A stretch of DNA of 64,000 nt from Actinomadura rupiterrae (GCF_024172125.1 NZ_JAMZEA010000002.1:888009-952008), one strand, 5' to 3'. Positions 52,131 through 59,803 are shown, counted from the first letter of the stretch. Numbers and translations are program-made. The notes: generated by a model from the sequence alone, not told the origin.

Positions 52131-53576
52131 GTGAAGCTTGTCGGGCTGGGGTCTTACGAACAGCGGCTGGCCGTCTCGGGGCGTACTTTGCTGGAATGCC
52201 AGGGCTTTGACGGCGGGTGGGGCCTGACCTTGTCGTCGGTGTCGTCGATCGTGCACACCAGTGAGGTGCTCGCGGTGCTGCGCGCGGCGGGGATCGGGGG
52301 CAGCCCAGTCCGTGCCGCACTTGGTTTCCTCTCCGGCGCCGTGGAGGAGCATTGCCGCCCCCGGCAGAAGGGCGGGCGCGGCGAGAACACCCGGTTCGTG
52401 TGCTTCGGGTTGACCGGCCTGCTGTACTTCCCGGAGTTCTTCACCCAGCCGCAGGTGTGCGGGACGGCCGCCTGGTGTGTGGATTGGCTGGAGGAGCATC
52501 GCATCGAGCAGGGCTGGCCCGAGGTTGTCGGCATCGACGACACCTCGCTGCGTCAGACCGCTTTGGCCGTGCTCGCGATGGCACGCCTGCGGGACGTGGT
52601 GGACGGGCTCGGCCCCGACCTGGTGTTGCCGGACGGGACGAACACCAGTGCTCTGGTGGAACGGGCAGCAGCCCTGGTCGAGCATGGGTTGGCCGGGCTG
52701 CTGTATCACCGTCGCTCCAGCGGGGCGTGGGGATGGCGGACGTATGTCGAGACCGCTCCTTCGCCGAGTAAGACCGCGCTGTGCCTGCTGGCAGTCGACG
52801 CTGCCCGTTGGGCCGACCGAACGCTGGAGGTGGGCGGGGTTGATGGCAGCCCGGTACTGCTGCCCGCGGACAAGGTCGTGGCCGAAGCGGGCAACTGGCT
52901 GCTGCGTCACCATTCCCGTTGGGAGACGTTCGTCGAGGACGACAAAGACGTGCAGGGAACCGCATGGGAGCACATGGCTTACGCGCTGGGCGTCCAAGCC
53001 GCACTGCGAGCGGGAGCCAACCCGGGCGACCAGCGGTTGATCAGGGCGTGGAAGCTGATGGACGAGCTCTGGGACGGCGAGGCAGGATTGTGGAGCGAGC
53101 CTGGTGCGTCCGGCCGCCGCGCGACGATCCGAGCCGCCTACTACAGCGTGTGCGCGTATGAGGAGGCTCGGACCAGAGTGGCCCAGCTCGGCATGACGGG
53201 ACGGGCGGAGGCATCGGCTTCACTGGAGGTGCCGCCAACGCCGCTGCGTGAGGTCTCGTTGTTCTCCGACGGCACCCAGCTCGTCGTTTCGACCACCGAA
53301 GCCGCCGTCACCTGCACATTGACCCGGCGGCTGTTCGATTTGGCCGTGCTGCTCCACCACCATCCGGCCGGATTGACCGTCCGGCGACTCGCCGCGCTGA
53401 TGCATGTCGCGCCATCGTCGATCCCCAAATACGTGCAGCGGATCAACGCCGCGATCAGCCGGGAGTTCAACGGCGCCCCGGTCCGGCTGATCGTCACCTG
53501 CCAGACCCCGGAGGGGAGCGGCTACCAACTCGCGCTCCCCGCCGAGGGACGCGGCAGCGCTGGTCGGCCCGGCTAG
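52131..53576 (+). CDS. Terpene-cyclase-like toroid fused to OmpR-type winged helix
   Basis: A 481-residue protein from GTG 52131, 9 nt after GGTGAGGG. Residues 1 to about 340 have alpha/alpha-toroid repeats with QW-like motifs (GFDGGWGLTLSSVSSIVHTSEVLAVLRAAG; SSGAWGWRTYVETAPSPSKTALCLLAVDAARW) of the prenyltransferase/squalene-cyclase fold. A motif GIDDTSLRQTALAVLAM resembles class II cyclase DxDD, but with Gly in the first Asp position. The last ~100 residues (LTRRLFDLAVLLHHHPAGLTVRRLAALMHVAPSSIPKYVQRINAAI...VTCQTPEGSGYQLALP) are an OmpR/PhoB-type DNA-binding domain. It is probably a regulator using the toroid as a sensor. It sits next to the cyclophane RiPP genes. Confidence 0.75.
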   Translation: MKLVGLGSYEQRLAVSGRTLLECQGFDGGWGLTLSSVSSIVHTSEVLAVLRAAGIGGSPVRAALGFLSGAVEEHCRPRQKGGRGENTRFVCFGLTGLLYFPEFFTQPQVCGTAAWCVDWLEEHRIEQGWPEVVGIDDTSLRQTALAVLAMARLRDVVDGLGPDLVLPDGTNTSALVERAAALVEHGLAGLLYHRRSSGAWGWRTYVETAPSPSKTALCLLAVDAARWADRTLEVGGVDGSPVLLPADKVVAEAGNWLLRHHSRWETFVEDDKDVQGTAWEHMAYALGVQAALRAGANPGDQRLIRAWKLMDELWDGEAGLWSEPGASGRRATIRAAYYSVCAYEEARTRVAQLGMTGRAEASASLEVPPTPLREVSLFSDGTQLVVSTTEAAVTCTLTRRLFDLAVLLHHHPAGLTVRRLAALMHVAPSSIPKYVQRINAAISREFNGAPVRLIVTCQTPEGSGYQLALPAEGRGSAGRPG

Positions 53577-54112
53577 GCGCGTTCGCTTTCGATGGGGTAG
53601 TTGCCGAGCGCGAACCGGGCCAGCGACCGAACCTGCTCGAAAGTCTTGAGGTCGTCGAGCTCGGCCAGACCGAACCAGCGGGCATCGTGTACTTCGGACA
53701 ACTCGGCCGCCAACTCCTGACCGTGGCTGGCGGCTGCCCGGCGAACGTAGAAGAACTGCACCAGAGCAGGGGTGGCGAACCCTTCGCGCTCCAGGTCCGC
53801 ATAGAACGGCACAGGCTCGGGAGTCGCGTTGTCGTCCGGTGGATGGATTCCGGGCTGGGACGAAAGGGCTTCGACCAGCAGCCCGGTCTCTTCTTTGAAC
53901 TCACGAACCGCGGTCTCGGCGAACGTCTCGCCGGGCTCGATATGACCACCCGGCGGAACCCACTTGTCGAACCGGTTGTGGTGGACGAGGAGGACCCTGC
54001 CCTGCTCGACCAGGTAGCCCGAGCAGATGAGGACGAGCCCGAGGTTCTTGGACACCTCGTCGTCCTGGATGAGGATCGAACGTCGCACCACACGGCCACA
54101 GTACCCACCCAT
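53573..54112 (-). CDS. Nudix hydrolase
   Basis: A 179-residue protein from ATG 54112 (MGGYCGRVVRRS); the upstream frame to 54190 runs into the operator and is not favoured. The Nudix box is complete: GGHIEPGETFAETAVREFKEETGLLVEA, with the metal-binding REFKEE. FYADLEREGFATPALVQFFYV and the C-terminal ...WFGLAELDDLKTF fit the family. It removes a nucleoside-diphosphate-linked or similar group in the cytoplasm; substrate unknown. It is divergent from the radical SAM gene and may share its control region; it overlaps the end of the cyclase-like gene by 4 bp (CTAG). Confidence 0.88.
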   Translation of the reverse strand: MGGYCGRVVRRSILIQDDEVSKNLGLVLICSGYLVEQGRVLLVHHNRFDKWVPPGGHIEPGETFAETAVREFKEETGLLVEALSSQPGIHPPDDNATPEPVPFYADLEREGFATPALVQFFYVRRAAASHGQELAAELSEVHDARWFGLAELDDLKTFEQVRSLARFALGNYPIESERA

Positions 54113-54179
54113 GGTGATCACTCGGGCGGAAAAGAGAGGCCGCCCCCGCCCTCGGACGGCCACCTCCCTGCGGGGCGCC

Positions 54180-54236
54180 TGACATGTCATCGGAGCGGCA
54201 GGGACAGGTCAGGGGCGATGACATCGAAGTGTCATC
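54180..54236. promoter_or_regulatory. Palindromic operator region upstream of the amcB-like gene
   Basis: TGACATGTCA (54180-54189) is a perfect palindrome identical to the one at 50858, and the match extends to the 12-mer TGACATGTCATC. GATGACA (54217-54223) and TGTCATC (54230-54236) form a second inverted repeat with a 6-nt spacer. Both lie between the Nudix gene and the radical SAM gene. The presence of an in-frame ATG at 54184 inside the first palindrome makes the ATG at 54271 the likelier start. Binding by the MarR protein of 50396 is a hypothesis. Confidence 0.6.
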
Positions 54237-54270
54237 GGGAAGCCGGGCGGACCTGTCGGATTCTTCACTC

Positions 54271-55416
54271 ATGGACACCAGCGCCCTCCGCCCGCGGCGC
54301 GGCTACGACGAACGGATCGGCCGCACCTTCCAGACCGTTGTCATCCAGCCGACCAGCCTCTGCCCGGGTGACTGCGACTACTGCTACCTGCCGACCAGAA
54401 GGCAGCGCCGCGAGCTGCTGCCCCTGGTCGCCCAAGCCGTGGCGAGATCGATCGCCGAGCAGGACCGCCGGCACGACATCGATCAGCCGGTGAGCGTGGT
54501 CTGGCACGGCGGAGAGCCCACCGCGCTCGCGATCAGCGAGTTCGGTCGACGGCTGGACGCCTTCGAGGACCTTCGCCACGCGGGAAAGGTCAAGCACTCC
54601 ATCCAGACCGGCGCGTTCCTGCTCAACGACGATTGGTGCGAACTGCTCCGCCGCTACCGGTTCAGCATCGGAGTCAGTATCGACGGCCCACGCGCAGCCA
54701 ACGTGAACCGTGTCGACTGGGCCGGGAAACCGCTGTTCGACAGGGCCATACGTGGCATCAGGCTCCTGCAAGCCCACCGGCTGGAGTTCAGCGTCATCTG
54801 CGTGGTGTCACCCGAGACCATCCATGACCCCGACGCCCTCATGGCCTTCTTCGCCGACCTGGGCTGCACCCACGTCGGGTTCAACATCGAGGAGTTCGAA
54901 GGGACCAACACCCGCACCCCGGTCACCCACGACGCCGCCCAGGCGTTCTGGGAGGGCGTGCTGGCCGCCCGGTCCCGCCACCCGCATCTGCGAGTCCGCG
55001 AGACCGACCAGCTCGCCGCCTACCTCGCCCAAGCCCGCACAGGGCGGAAGGAGGAATGGTCCACCGCCAGACACGACCCGATTCCCACCGTCGCCTGGAA
55101 CGGGGACACCGTCCTGATGTCCCCCGAGCTACTCGGCATCAAAGACGACGACCATCACGATTTCGTCATCGCCAACGTGCTCAGCACCTCACTCCCCAGC
55201 ATGCTGCGCACCGCCGACCAGGCCCCCTACATCAACGACGTTCTCGCCGGACTGGACGCCTGCGAGGACACCTGCGACTACTGGGCGTTCTGCCGCGGAG
55301 GGCACGCCGCCAACAAGTACTTCGAGACCGGCACCTTCACCGCGACCACCACCGCCCACTGCCGCAACTCCCGGCAAGCCCTCGTCAACGCCCTCGCAGC
55401 AACCATCAAGGAGTAG
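54271..55416 (+). CDS. amcB: Cyclophane-forming radical SAM/SPASM peptide maturase (AmcB-like)
   Basis: A 381-residue protein from ATG 54271; ATG 54184 in the same frame adds 29 residues that would span the operators. The radical SAM cluster motif is CPGDCDYCYLP with Cys31, Cys35 and Cys38. VWHGGEPTAL, IQTGAFLLNDDWCELL and GVSIDGP are the SAM-binding features of the FxsB/GrrM group. The SPASM end (DACEDTCDYWAFCRGGHAANKYFETGTF...HCRNS) binds extra Fe-S clusters. Enzymes of this type form C-C crosslinks between an aromatic side chain and the beta-carbon two residues on (triceptides). The 46-residue AmcA-like precursor starts 5 nt downstream. Name given by strong similarity in architecture and precursor; not verified by search. 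Confidence 0.8.
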   Translation: MDTSALRPRRGYDERIGRTFQTVVIQPTSLCPGDCDYCYLPTRRQRRELLPLVAQAVARSIAEQDRRHDIDQPVSVVWHGGEPTALAISEFGRRLDAFEDLRHAGKVKHSIQTGAFLLNDDWCELLRRYRFSIGVSIDGPRAANVNRVDWAGKPLFDRAIRGIRLLQAHRLEFSVICVVSPETIHDPDALMAFFADLGCTHVGFNIEEFEGTNTRTPVTHDAAQAFWEGVLAARSRHPHLRVRETDQLAAYLAQARTGRKEEWSTARHDPIPTVAWNGDTVLMSPELLGIKDDDHHDFVIANVLSTSLPSMLRTADQAPYINDVLAGLDACEDTCDYWAFCRGGHAANKYFETGTFTATTTAHCRNSRQALVNALAATIKE

Positions 55417-55421
55417 AAACC

Positions 55422-55562
55422 ATGCCCGTGCTTCAGCTGCTGGAGACCACCTCCGCCACTACCTTGGAAGAGTTCCTCGCCGACATCCTCACCGGCGCCC
55501 CCGACCTGGCGCCCGAGGTCTTCGACAACCGCCCCACCTGGGACAACTGGAAGAAGAACTAG
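55422..55562 (+). CDS. amcA: AmcA-like precursor peptide of a cyclophane (triceptide) RiPP
   Basis: A 46-residue peptide from ATG 55422, 9 nt after AAGGAG, which overlaps the amcB end. The N-terminal ~30 residues (MPVLQLLETTSATTLEEFLA then DILTGAPDLAPEV) look like a leader. The core PEVFDNRPTWDNWKKN (31-46) carries three aromatic-x-x motifs: Phe34-Asp-Asn36, Trp40-Asp-Asn42 and Trp43-Lys-Lys45. These fit the aromatic-X2-X3 rule for cyclophane formation by radical SAM enzymes, so up to three crosslinks are predicted. Too short to stand out as a gene by length alone; the adjacent maturase is the main support. No protease or transporter gene is adjacent for maturation and export. Confidence 0.8.
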   Translation: MPVLQLLETTSATTLEEFLADILTGAPDLAPEVFDNRPTWDNWKKN

Positions 55563-55650
55563 CCGCCGGCCAGGCGATCAACAGGCCCGGCTCCGGAACA
55601 CCGGCCATGGTGTTCCGGAGCCGGGCGTCCAACCACGAAGGGCAGCGCTC

Positions 55651-56316
55651 ATGGACGTCCGGACGATCCGCGAGATCAAGGTCCTGCTGCCTTCCACCGA
55701 ACTCGACCTCACCGCCACCGACCAGCCCCCGGCCCGCGGCGATCTGATCGGCCTTGAGGCCCGCGACACCGACTGGTCCCGGCTCCAACTGATCAAACGC
55801 CGGCTCATCGACTGCCGCCTCCACACGGTCACACTCGACGGGCTCCAACTGGAAGACACCCGAGTCGGCAACACCACCTTCACCGACTGCGATCTCAGCT
55901 CCAACCGCTGGAACACGGTCAAGATCGACCGGTGCGTCTTCACCGGCAGCCGCCTGATCGGCCTCCAGGCCAGCGGCATCACCATGGCCGACGTCGTCTT
56001 CGAACGCTGCCGCCTCGACTACGCCACCCTGACCGCCATCCAAGCGACCGGCTCGGTCGCCTTCATCGACTGCACCCTCCGCGAAACCATCATCGAAGAC
56101 TCCCGCCTCGACGGCATCGTCCTCGCCGACTGCCCCATGCCCGGCACCCAACTCACCCGCACCAGACTCCGCGACGCCGACCTACGCGGCAGCAACATCG
56201 AAACCCTCACCGGTACCGCCAACCTGACCGGCGCCACCCTCTCCGAAGATCAGATTCCGCAGCTCACCCAGGCCTATCTGGAAGAGCTGCAACTGACGAT
56301 CGAAGACAGCGTGTGA
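55651..56316 (+). CDS. Pentapeptide-repeat protein
   Basis: A 221-residue protein. From about residue 45 on, A(D/N)LxX-type five-residue repeats form a right-handed beta-helix: RLIDCRLHTVTLDGLQLEDTRVGNTTFTDCDLSSNRW, VFTGSRLIGLQASGITMADVVFERCRLDY, DLRGSNIETLTGTANLTGATL. Some members (MfpA, Qnr) mimic DNA and protect gyrase. Here it follows the amcA-like gene by 88 bp in the same direction, so an immunity or maturation role for the cyclophane peptide is possible, but not shown. No signal peptide. Confidence 0.82.
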   Translation: MDVRTIREIKVLLPSTELDLTATDQPPARGDLIGLEARDTDWSRLQLIKRRLIDCRLHTVTLDGLQLEDTRVGNTTFTDCDLSSNRWNTVKIDRCVFTGSRLIGLQASGITMADVVFERCRLDYATLTAIQATGSVAFIDCTLRETIIEDSRLDGIVLADCPMPGTQLTRTRLRDADLRGSNIETLTGTANLTGATLSEDQIPQLTQAYLEELQLTIEDSV

Positions 56317-56374
56317 AGGAGAGGAAGCAGCAGACGAGCCGGCGCGCGTTTGGCCACAGGCAGCACGGCCTCTA

Positions 56375-56416
56375 GGACGACCCTAGCGGAGCCGGTACGT
56401 ATCGCCGGGGTCGTCC
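56375..56416. terminator. Hairpin between convergent pentapeptide-repeat and DUF397 genes
   Basis: GGACGACCC (56375-56383) is the exact reverse complement of GGGTCGTCC (56408-56416), with a 24-nt loop; a smaller CTAGG/CCTAG hairpin lies within it (56372-56386). It lies in the 109-bp gap between two convergent genes and is a likely bidirectional terminator. Confidence 0.55.
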
Positions 56417-56425
56417 GATGGGGTG

Positions 56426-56680
56426 TCAGAGGTCGAGGTCGCCGGACTTGACGCGGGCGAGGAACCCGCCGAACGCGGCCGGGGCGAACTCCAAGTGCCC
56501 GTTCTCGGGGGCCTTGCTGTCACGCAGACCGACAGCGGTTTCTGCCCTGGCGACTTCGACGCACTCCCGCTCGGCGTCGCTGTAGCTGCTCTTGCGCCAG
56601 GCTGCGGCTTCGACGCACTCCTGATCGGAGTTGCTGTAGCTGGACTTGCGCCACACGGCGGACAGGTGATCGGTGATCAT
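56426..56680 (-). CDS. Small protein with tandem DUF397 domains
   Basis: An 84-residue protein from ATG 56680, overlapping the XRE stop as ATGA. It contains two DUF397 starts in a row: AVWRKSSYSNSDQECVEAA and AAWRKSSYSDAERECVEVA, the first being truncated, then AVGLRDSKAPENGHLEFAPAAFGGFLARVK. DUF397 proteins are found next to Scr1-like XRE regulators in actinomycetes; they are thought to be antitoxin- or regulator-like partners. The internal duplication of the first half is unusual. Confidence 0.85.
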   Translation of the reverse strand: MITDHLSAVWRKSSYSNSDQECVEAAAWRKSSYSDAERECVEVARAETAVGLRDSKAPENGHLEFAPAAFGGFLARVKSGDLDL

Positions 56681-57564
56681 GGCTCGTGCATCTCCCTTGC
56701 TGTCTGCCGGAAGAGATCCGTGCTGTCGGCTTCGGACAGCGCGTCCTCCCAGATGTTCTTGAACGCACCGGAGTACTGGGCGACCTCGTGAGCCTTGTCC
56801 AGGTAGAGGGCTCCGGTGTAGCCCTGCACGTACACGGTCGGTGGTTCGTGGTCGTGACCGTCGCCACTGGTGTGGAACCCCAGGATGATGAACGGTCCAG
56901 TGTCGAACCCCGGGTGCGCGCCTCTGTCGAAAGGGGCCACGCGGACGTAGACATTGGGCAGCTCGCTGAGTTCCGCGAGCCGGTTGAGCTGGTCGGCCAT
57001 CACCTCTGTGCCGCCGACCGGACGGCGGATGACGGCCTCGTTGAGGACGAGCCGGAGAGTCGGCGGTGAGGTCACGCGGGTGATGAGCACCTGCCGCTGC
57101 TTCCGCAGCGCCACTTTCCGCTCGATCTCGTCGGGCTGGAGTCCGGGACGGTTCCGCTTGAGCAGCGCCCGGTAGTAGTCGGGGGTCTGGAGGAGGCCGG
57201 GGATCAGCTCGGGGGAGTACTGCTCCAAGCTGACGGCGGCCTCTTCGAGGCCGATGTAGAGGTCGAAGCCCTCGGGGATGACGTCGCCGTAGGCGTGCCA
57301 CCAGCCCTTGGACTTGGTCTCGCGGGCGAGGCCCATCAGGGCCAGCCTCATGTGGTCGGGGGCTCCGTAGACGCGGCAGATGGTCTCCACGTCCAGGGAG
57401 CGGAGGCCGGTGTTGCCGGTCTCGATCCGCCAGATCTTCGCTTCGGACCACTCCAGCGCTTCGGCGGCCGCCTTGACAGTCATGCGCGCGTCGGTCCGAA
57501 GCTGGCGCAGGTACCGGCCGAGCTGTCGTCGGGGGACGGTCGAACCCGTCGGGGCGTCCGGCAT
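56677..57564 (-). CDS. XRE-family regulator (Scr1/DUF5753 type)
   Basis: A 295-residue protein from ATG 57564, with an excellent GAAGGAGGTGA Shine-Dalgarno; the frame upstream to 57741 is leader. Residues about 10-75 are the XRE helix-turn-helix (RRQLGRYLRQLRTDARMTVKAAAEALEWSEAKIWRIETGNTGLRSLDVETICRVYG). The rest matches DUF5753: SLEQYSPELIPGLLQTPDYYRALL, TLRLVLNEAVIRRPVGGTEVMADQLNRL, NVYVRVAPFDRGAHPGFDTGPFIILGF and YLDKAHEVAQYSGAFKNI. Coupled to the DUF397 gene downstream. Divergent from a small hypothetical/ATPase pair, so it may regulate development-type functions. Confidence 0.9.
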   Translation of the reverse strand: MPDAPTGSTVPRRQLGRYLRQLRTDARMTVKAAAEALEWSEAKIWRIETGNTGLRSLDVETICRVYGAPDHMRLALMGLARETKSKGWWHAYGDVIPEGFDLYIGLEEAAVSLEQYSPELIPGLLQTPDYYRALLKRNRPGLQPDEIERKVALRKQRQVLITRVTSPPTLRLVLNEAVIRRPVGGTEVMADQLNRLAELSELPNVYVRVAPFDRGAHPGFDTGPFIILGFHTSGDGHDHEPPTVYVQGYTGALYLDKAHEVAQYSGAFKNIWEDALSEADSTDLFRQTAREMHEP

Positions 57565-57875
57565 CCGCGTCACCTCCTTCAAAACGAGGCGGCCTTTCAC
57601 TCGGAATGAAAGCATCCGGCCGCAGGGTGTGCAATGGGTCTCCGACCTGCGGAAATTCGCTTCGCAGATTCCCGCGGGCGTCTTGCCGTACGGGAGGCAT
57701 GCTGCTCTACTCGAAGACACTCCGGAAGCGGTTCGGAACAATCCGTGAGCGCATTTTCGTCGTGAACGCCGACGTTCCGTATTCGTTCCGAGCGTGAGAA
57801 AAGGCGCCGCGCGGCCGGTTCGAGATTGGAACCCTCCACCGGCCGCGCAGCCTCATCCCCCAGAGGAGGACGCAC
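57565..57875. other. Divergent intergenic region without a gene
   Basis: 311 bp between the XRE gene and the gene at 57876. It holds the XRE Shine-Dalgarno, a small inverted repeat (CTTTCA at 57594-57599 with TGAAAG at 57607-57612) just upstream of the XRE start, and the GAGGAGG of the rightward gene near 57863-57869. A 63-codon ORF at 57606-57797 lacks a ribosome-binding site and any homology I recognise; I do not call it. Codon and base composition here are lower in GC than the genes around. Confidence 0.5.
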
Positions 57876-58208
57876 ATGAGCATACGTGCGGTGCGGTTCG
57901 CCGTGCCGGTGACCGCGGACGTCCAGGACCGCCATCTCGGACGGCTGGGCCGGGCGCTTGCCGAGCGCGGGTGGACGACCACCACGCCGTCCGCCAGCTC
58001 CGGGCTGTGGCTCCGGGTGTTCCACCCGGTCATCCCGCGCGTCGGCGAATCCGTCTGCGTCGGCCGGAAGCGGGTGCGGCTGTACTACTACGACAGTTCG
58101 GGCGACGTGCTGGGACGCGTCGGTGACCTGCCGCGCGTTCTCGCCGGGATCGAGGCGCGGCTGGAGCCTTGTCGGCGCGCTGCGGATGTTCGGCGGATGA
58201 TCGCGTGA
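57876..58208 (+). CDS. Hypothetical protein, 110 residues
   Basis: A soluble 110-residue protein from ATG 57876, 6 nt after GAGGAGG. It begins SIRAVRFAVPVTADVQDRHLGRLGRALAERGW and contains VGESVCVGRKRVRLYYYDSSGDVLGRVGDLPRVLAGIEARLEP. I recognise no domain. It overlaps the next gene as GTGA, so the two are translated together; the partner is an RsbW-like ATPase. The divergent XRE/DUF397 pair is the usual neighbour of such genes in actinomycetes. Confidence 0.7.
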   Translation: MSIRAVRFAVPVTADVQDRHLGRLGRALAERGWTTTTPSASSGLWLRVFHPVIPRVGESVCVGRKRVRLYYYDSSGDVLGRVGDLPRVLAGIEARLEPCRRAADVRRMIA

Positions 58209-58582
58209 GCGCATGTCGTGCGGGCGGCGGGCGTCGCGAGGCGTTCGCTGCCTGCGTCACTCAGGTCGCGGTTGTGCGGAGGTGGGTAGCCGAGGTGCTT
58301 CGGGAGCATCCGGCGCTGGACGACTGCGTGCTTCTGGCTTCCGAGACGTTCACCAATGCCGTCCTGCATGGCGGCGGCGACAAGGTTGAGGTTTCGGTGG
58401 ACGTTCAGGAGCGCTCGGTTGTCGTCGCGGTGACCGATGGTGGGTCGGGCATGCTTCCGCATGTTGTGGACGAGCCTTGCGCGCTTGGTGGGCGTGGCCT
58501 GTTCATCGTCCAGGCGCTTGCGCGGGAGTGGGGGTTTGACGTGCTCGATGGTGGGGGTGTGCGGGTTTGGTTCAGTCGGTGA
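58205..58582 (+). CDS. Anti-sigma/RsbW-like ATP-binding protein
   Basis: A 125-residue protein starting at GTG 58205, which overlaps the preceding stop as GTGA. The HATPase fold is seen as VVRRWVAEVLREHPALDDCVLLASETFTNAVLHGGGD (N-box) and VAVTDGGSGMLPHV...LGGRGLFIVQALAREWGFD (G1/G2 boxes). Such stand-alone HATPase_c proteins are serine kinases or anti-sigma factors, or unassigned switch proteins, in actinomycetes. No sigma factor or STAS antagonist gene is adjacent. Its end overlaps the convergent MerR gene by 11 bp. Confidence 0.85.
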   Translation: MSACRAGGGRREAFAACVTQVAVVRRWVAEVLREHPALDDCVLLASETFTNAVLHGGGDKVEVSVDVQERSVVVAVTDGGSGMLPHVVDEPCALGGRGLFIVQALAREWGFDVLDGGGVRVWFSR

Positions 58583-59345
58583 GGTCGGCTTCCATCGTGA
58601 CCGCGTACGCCTTCAGGGCTTCGCGGACGAAGATTGCGCCGTCGCGACCGCCGTAGGTGGGGTGGAAGTCCGGGTGGTTGACGTAGAGGTCGCCTATGCA
58701 GCGGACGAGTTCGATCGAGCGTTCGCGGTCGCCGTCCGCCACAGGGGTGCCGGGGATCTGGGCCAGCCAGGTGACGTGCCGGGCGGCGACGGCTTGGGCG
58801 CGGGGTGAGGTGGGTGTTTCGCCGTCCTGGTAGACGGCTCGCCAGGCGGCGACGAGTTCGTCCGTTTCGCGCTTCCAGGCGATGCGCTGGCTGAACGACT
58901 TGCTCTTCCACCAGGCATTGCTCGCCTCGTAGGCGCGCTCGCCCCAGCGGGCGACGACGTCCTCGCGGTAGCTGTCGTTGAAGCCGTCCAGCATCATCTC
59001 CATGGACGGGTCGCGACCGCTGCGACGGGCTTCCAACGTGTGGCGGACCGCCTGGATGCGCTGGTCCAGGCGGTCCCGCTCGGCTTCCAGCAACGAAATG
59101 TGGTCGCTGAGCGCGGTCTCCTCGTCCTTCTCGCGGGCCAGGACGTCCGCGATGACGGGCAGGCCGAGCCCGAGGTCGCGCAGCAGCAGGATGCGCTGGA
59201 GGCGGGCCACGGCAGGAGCGTCGTAGTAGCGGTAGCCGTTCTCGCCCACGCGGGACGGGCGCAGCAGACCGATGTCGTCGTAGTGCCTGAGCGTCCTACT
59301 GGACACGCCCGCACCGCGCGCGACCTGCTGGATCGTCCACTCCAC
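58572..59345 (-). CDS. MerR family regulator with TipAS antibiotic-recognition domain
   Basis: A 257-residue protein from GTG 59345, 5 nt after CAGGAG. The N-terminal ~70 residues are a MerR HTH (WTIQQVARGAGVSSRTLRHYDDIGLLRPSRVGENGYRYYDAPAVARLQRILLLRDLGLGLPVIADVL), then a coiled coil (LSDHISLLEAERDRLDQRIQAV). The C-terminal half (DGFNDSYREDVVARWGERAYEASNAWWKS...FHPTYGGRDGAIFVREALKAYA) is a TipAS domain, which binds thiopeptide-type antibiotics in TipA. It lies 2 nt after the VOC gene and probably is the second gene of an antibiotic-sensing pair. Confidence 0.88.
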   Translation of the reverse strand: MEWTIQQVARGAGVSSRTLRHYDDIGLLRPSRVGENGYRYYDAPAVARLQRILLLRDLGLGLPVIADVLAREKDEETALSDHISLLEAERDRLDQRIQAVRHTLEARRSGRDPSMEMMLDGFNDSYREDVVARWGERAYEASNAWWKSKSFSQRIAWKRETDELVAAWRAVYQDGETPTSPRAQAVAARHVTWLAQIPGTPVADGDRERSIELVRCIGDLYVNHPDFHPTYGGRDGAIFVREALKAYAVTMEADLTD

Positions 59346-59347
59346 GC

Positions 59348-59803
59348 CTACTCCTGCTCTACGACCTCGTAATCGCCCTCGAAGGTCTTCGCCCACTCCT
59401 TGGCCTGGCCCATCTCCCCCATCCGGGGCGCGGTCAGGATGATCCGGTTCCCGTCAGGATCGTCGATGGTCAGGTCGGAGGTGAACCACGGGGTATCCGA
59501 TGGGCCTGAGACATGAGCACCTTCGAAAGCCGCCTCGCGGAGCGACGCGGCCAGGGCGGCCAAGTCCTGGTCACCGGCCGAGAAGCTCACGGTAGTGCTT
59601 CCCGGGACCGCTTCGCCCGGGACGAGCAGCAGGTCCTGGTACTTCATCCGGCGCAGGTGGATCACCGCCGGGGAGCCGTCCGGGCCGGGGACGGTTGCCA
59701 GGGAGACGAAACCGGCGGCCTCGTAGAACGCGGCGGCGGCCTTGACGTCCGCGACGCGGAACGTGGCGAACATGGGCATGGGGTAGATGGTTCGGTCGAT
59801 CAC
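59348..59803 (-). CDS. VOC (glyoxalase/bleomycin-resistance) superfamily protein
   Basis: About 151 residues from GTG 59803; ATG 59779 is an alternative, neither with a strong Shine-Dalgarno. MFATFRVADVKAAAAFYEAAGFVSLATVPGPDGSPAVIHLRRMKYQDLLLVPGEAVPGSTTVSFSAGDQ and TSDLTIDDPDGNRIILTAP are the two beta-alpha-beta-beta-beta halves of the VOC fold. Members bind metals and small ligands, including antibiotic-sequestering proteins. The MerR/TipAS gene downstream, 2 nt away, makes a drug-resistance role plausible. Ligand unknown. Confidence 0.82.
   Translation of the reverse strand: MIDRTIYPMPMFATFRVADVKAAAAFYEAAGFVSLATVPGPDGSPAVIHLRRMKYQDLLLVPGEAVPGSTTVSFSAGDQDLAALAASLREAAFEGAHVSGPSDTPWFTSDLTIDDPDGNRIILTAPRMGEMGQAKEWAKTFEGDYEVVEQE

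Noticed and set aside
57606..57797. 63-codon ORF upstream of the hypothetical gene at 57876
   Set aside because: No ribosome-binding site, atypical codon use, no recognisable motif, and it lies in a divergent control region.
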